From positions 2,636,440 through 2,700,439 of the forward strand of contig OZ026563.1 in the NCBI GenBank assembly GCA_964020155.1: a DNA stretch of 64,000 nucleotides. The letters run 5' to 3'. Both the position numbers and the translations under genes were made by a program. The stretch is from Chondrilla cf. caribensis (taxonomy: Eukaryota; Porifera; Demospongiae; Chondrillida; Chondrillidae). The notes under the pieces are model-generated. The model was not told the DNA's origin. It saw nothing but the letters and a program-made list of their open reading frames with translations, and did not search any database. Shown in pieces: positions 59,914 to 64,000 of this stretch; within the stretch, counting starts at the first letter, position 1; each line of letters opens with the position of its first letter.

Positions 59914-61496
59914 GCACTGCCTATCCCATGCACACAAACAAAAGACATGATAACACCAACATCGGAATGAATGGAAACTTGAGCATGTCAACCCGCATGT
60001 AGTTGCAACAGAGCTGAGTACCTATGATTCCACAACCTTATTTTAATCATGATACAGATGATATACATCACCCAAAGGAAGATCTATACCCTAGCATACT
60101 TAAAATGATGATATTTTCACCATTCCAGATTTTAGAATACCATGCGACATGTGATAACAAGATGGAGGGAATTTACATCTTCGACCGCGCGCTTACCCAT
60201 ACAAGCGCACGCGAGCCCCCGGGCGGCCGGCAGCATGTCCATAATAGAAGTGAGCCTTTTCCATAGAACACACGCTTAACCCTTATGGCTCCGAAGATTA
60301 TAATATTGAAAGTTTAATCTTGTAGTAGGCCTAAATTCATGATCGTTCCATGTTACACTGCTATACGCGATCTAGTGAATGACTCACGTCGATTGGCACC
60401 GTTGTTCACCTCTGCTTGTGTCGATTCCATCAGTACCAAACTGTGACTCGCAACACGCCATCCTTGTTCTGAGAATAATGGAAATCGAACGAAGTATGAG
60501 TAATCTTCGGCCGTACATTGAACTGCACATTTCCTTTGCGTTTTTCCCGCGTGTTGTTGTCACCCTATGCTTTTTTGTTGAATCTGGATTTATTATGTCC
60601 GCAATAATCCCTAGTTGATTCATAACCACAGACATAGAATAATATATAGGTCCTATGCTTATTATAATACAATATATGTAACAACTAATATATGCAAAAT
60701 TACTGCAGAATGTATTATACACCATTATCGCACTATTGCATATTATATCGCATACCATTATCGCATCGCATTATCGCACCATTATCACAAGCCTTCACTG
60801 CTGTGTAAGTTTTTTTAACTTTAGGGGCTGGAAAAATGATGTAATAAAGTAAACATTATAGAAACACACCCTTTAAACATTATAGTGACTGCCTGTCTAT
60901 TCCTGCATACAGTACTACAGCAGCTGTGCAATGTTCTTATACTAGACCTATCAAAATTGCAGCAGATTTCCTTGCACCTCAGATCAGTCTTGTAACTGAC
61001 GGGGTTTTCCTGTATAAATATTTAATGTCTATCATATCTAGAAGTGGGTCAACACAAATGCTAAGCCTGGTACCCAATCACACTTCATATTGGAGCTAAA
61101 TGCAGAGGGAATAGGATCACAGCGATATCTGCATTAGAACAGCCAGGACAGCTAGATGTCATTTATAATTGCTAAGCAATCTATGTATATAACAGGGAGC
61201 CTAATGATGATTCGCACTGATTTAGAATATGACTTAATACTTTACCACCATTCGGTCAATAGTACGTATTATATCAAATTATACGTACGTAGTATACACG
61301 GTGCCGACCACTAAACCTGTAGGCACCTACGTATGTAGGCAATCATAGCTAAATAGATTCATAGATTTCGATATTATTAGTGTTCGTGATAGTATTGTTT
61401 ACAACGGGGCAGCCCCCTAGTACTTCCACGAACTGATGCCACGTTGCGGGGTATGGTACCTTTGAAAACATCCAAGTAGATCATACTGACGATGGA
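59914..61496. other. Region upstream of TRMT10, no confident gene
   Basis: A GC-rich, CpG-containing patch at about 60183-60240 (cgaccgcgcgcttaccc, gcccccgggcggccggcagc) and a possible 5' exon around 60384-60460 on the minus strand (MESTQAEVNNGANR with a GTGAGT donor) may be the TRMT10 promoter and first exon, though the phase does not match the next exon. Repeated cattatcgca units lie at 60722-60790. The rest is unremarkable. Confidence 0.35.
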
Positions 61497-61554
61497 ATGA
61501 ATCAAGCGTACTCGTATAGACGAGTGAGAGGACTGGCTGACTATTTTGTTAAAG
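61497..61554 (+). CDS. Candidate first exon of a gene entering the right flank
   Basis: ATG at 61497 opens MNQAYSYRRVRGLADYFVK and is followed directly by a GTACGC donor at 61555. A candidate internal exon lies at 62931-63005 (cattcag acceptor, CAG/GTATTA donor), but the phases do not join directly, so at least one exon would be missing. I do not recognise the protein. Confidence 0.25.
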
Positions 61555-61840
61555 GTACGCTCTTAACTCTCTGCTGTATATGGGTGTATCGCTAAACTGT
61601 GGTTTTCATAAGCAGAAATAACCTTCTAAGCCCTACTAACCCCTAGTTTTGTCTATAAAATGTGTTTACTATCGATCTAATAATCGCATATATGTGCTAG
61701 TAGTAAGTCTAGAACCGTAATCATTATTATCCCTGGTCCTGATCAACGGTCACGGTCACAATGTTAGCGTATGGAGTAATTAGCGAGTCGAGAAGCTGGA
61801 TGATTTTGACCTATTTGAAAGTGATCGATCATCATAGGTT

Positions 61841-64000
61841 TGTCTTGTGGTCTACGAATTTTCACGTTATAGTTGGTATTTACGGGGTAAAATGGGATTA
61901 TTTGAAACACAGGGGTAACTTGGAATTGATAGCCTTGAGTACTCCAGGACTGTGATCAAGTTAATTACATGCAAATTCACGCCTGTGTTATCTCCATGGA
62001 TGGGGTATTCGATACCACACACGTCTGTAGTTGAAAATGAGCAGTGTCTAATGACAACCATTCCAAGTTACCCAGGTATTCCAAGCTGTTACCTACAGCT
62101 AATTATACATTCGACTATGTTTGGATTAACTTGAAGATGTACAAGGTTGTACATGGTGATGGCATACCAAGAATCAATTAAACCTTGGCGCTTGTAAGTA
62201 ATATTAAACTTCTGTCTCTAGTTTCATTCTTAAGTTCAACATCAGCAATATAATATCTTCATTTCCCAATACAATGACGAAATGGATGAATCAACAACAC
62301 TCTCCCCTAACCTAAACCCCTATACCACCACTGAGCCTTATATGCAGAACAGATGTATTATGATGGCCACATTATCTTTCTGATGTGGCCCAATTGTAAC
62401 ACTGGTCTGGTGTGACTCACACCCAAACTGTCATAATAATGATTTTGAATTTGAATGCACAGCCAGGCAGTGAACTTTACCCATATTTAACATTATATTC
62501 ACAATGAATATGATTAGGAACTTCCCCCATTGGGACAGAGTATGTTTGTTTATGTTGAGTGTATGAACAGTTTAACTTCTTGTGTAGCTTTGGGGAGCTA
62601 GATCAAGGTCACACGAGTTCCTAACTATTGTTCACAGATGTCTTAATGAAATTATCATAATGAAATTTGGTAAATTTTGTGTTAAGTATACCACAAACAT
62701 CTGAATTACCACAGTAGCGATGCGTCCAAATTAGCAGATTGAGACAAAAGTGAAGTATGGAACGATATAGTAATCATTTCAAAATAATTGACTTACTTGG
62801 TGTGCAATTTTGGCAGAAATGTGTTGAGTTCTCATGAAAAACTATAGGCATGCATACATCGTATTCATTCAAGTAGTGGGAGGGGCAGGTGAATCCTGTT
62901 CCTAATACAACATTGTTCTTTGACATTCAGCATGGCCGTAAACAGAGCCACATCACAGGATATACAGCTGCAGGATCAACCTTCGGAAGAATCTGTCCAA
63001 ACCAGGTATTACTGCTTTTTCTGTTGAGGTGCAAATTAGTTGAGTGTTTGTTATTCACCAATATACTTATGTATATACAGTGTCTTGTGGTTTACGAATT
63101 TTCACGTTATACTTGGTATTTACGGGGTAAAATGGGATTATTTGAAACACAGGGGTAACTTGGAATTGATAACCTTGAGAACTCCAGCACTGTGCTCAAG
63201 ATACATGCAAGTTCACGCCTGTGTTATTTCCATGGATGGGGTATTCGATACCACACACGTCTGTAGTTGAAAATGAGCAGTGTCTAACGACACCCATTCC
63301 AAGTTACCCAGGTATTCCAAGCTGCTATCTACAGCTAATTATACATTTGACTATGTTTGGATTAACTTGAAGATGTACAAGGCCGTACATGGTGATGGCA
63401 TACCAAGAATCAATTAAACCTTAGCGCTTGTAAGTATTATAAAACTTCTGTCTCTAGTTTCATTCTTAAGTTCAACATCAGCAATATAATATCTTCATTT
63501 CCCAATACAATGACGAAATGGATGAATCAACAACACTCTCCCCTAACCTAAACCCCTACACCACCACTGAGCCTTATATGCAGAACAGATGTATTATGAT
63601 GGCCACATTATCTTTCTGATGTGGCCCAATTATAATACTGGTCTGGTGTGACTCACACCCAAACTGTCATAATAATGATTTTGAAATTGAATAGACAAGA
63701 AGCCTCTAGAATTTCATATCCGTTATAATTAGTGTGCACAGCCAGGCAGTGAGTTTTACCCATAATTAACATTATGTTCACAATGAATGTGATCGGGAAC
63801 TTCCCTATTTGGCACAGAATTTGTTTGTTTATGTTGAGTGTATGAAAAGGTTAACATCTGAATAATTGCAGTAGAGATGTGTCCAAATCTGCAGATTGAG
63901 ACAACAGTGAAGCATGGGACGATATAGTAATCATTTCAAAATAATTGACTTACTTGGTGTGCAATTTTGGCAGAATCTTGTTGAGTTCTCATGAAAATCT
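61841..64000. repeat. Diverged tandem duplication, unit about 1.24 kb
   Basis: The block from tgtcttgtggtctacgaatt (61841) to about 62850 is repeated from tgtcttgtggtttacgaatt (63081) to the window end. The offset changes from 1240 to 1279 to about 1157 because of small insertions and deletions, including a 39-bp insertion before 63740 in the second copy. Neither copy has a convincing ORF. The second copy runs off the window, so more copies may follow. Confidence 0.9.

Overview
This is an animal nuclear genome window. It holds many-exon genes with GT-AG introns, several of them under 100 bp, an AT-rich background, and long CA/TG microsatellites. Recognisable genes include Polycomb methyltransferase EZH, APC/C subunit ANAPC2, mitochondrial GrpE and TRMT10. 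No bacterial features are present. The gene mix, short introns and (TTAGGG)-type repeats fit a marine invertebrate. A sponge is my best guess, but I cannot prove it from the sequence.

Layout. 1-4074 (-): the 5' six exons of an EZH1/2 homologue, whose SET half lies beyond the left edge. 4356-5123 (+): a single-exon, 255-residue, membrane-anchored protein. 6758-8811 (-): GRPEL1. 9364-10390 (+): a small glycosylated membrane protein with a huge (CA)n intron. 11512-20180 (-): ANAPC2, reconstructed as 20 exons with consistent phase. 20227-52976 (+): a tandem array of platelet-activating-factor acetylhydrolase (PAF-AH) genes. It has four intact nine-exon copies (20227, 25341, 44129, 48464), one dead exon-1 copy (41454) and one relic (29340). 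Inside the array, on the minus strand, lie two paralogous SAM/AIG1-like GTPase genes (31004-33757 and 38172-40339). 54749-59913 (-): TRMT10 with very large CA/TG tracts in its introns. 61497 to the right edge: a possible gene start and a diverged tandem duplication.

Genes tend to lie head to head: EZH with the 255-aa gene, GRPEL1 with the small membrane gene, and ANAPC2 with PAF-AH copy 1. In the last pair the start codons are only 46 bp apart. The PAF-AH copies share blocks that are nearly identical even in introns (intron 2, and exon 8 to exon 9) while the surrounding sequence has diverged, which points to gene conversion. One GTPase paralogue keeps canonical nucleotide-binding motifs and the other has lost key residues, which suggests a GTPase/pseudo-GTPase pair.

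Mobile DNA includes a 720-bp TGTC-ended element with a PHD-finger ORF and a clean CCGG target duplication, a pogo/Tigger-like element, several MITE families, and a complex set of inverted and direct repeats at 34.3-37.5 kb.
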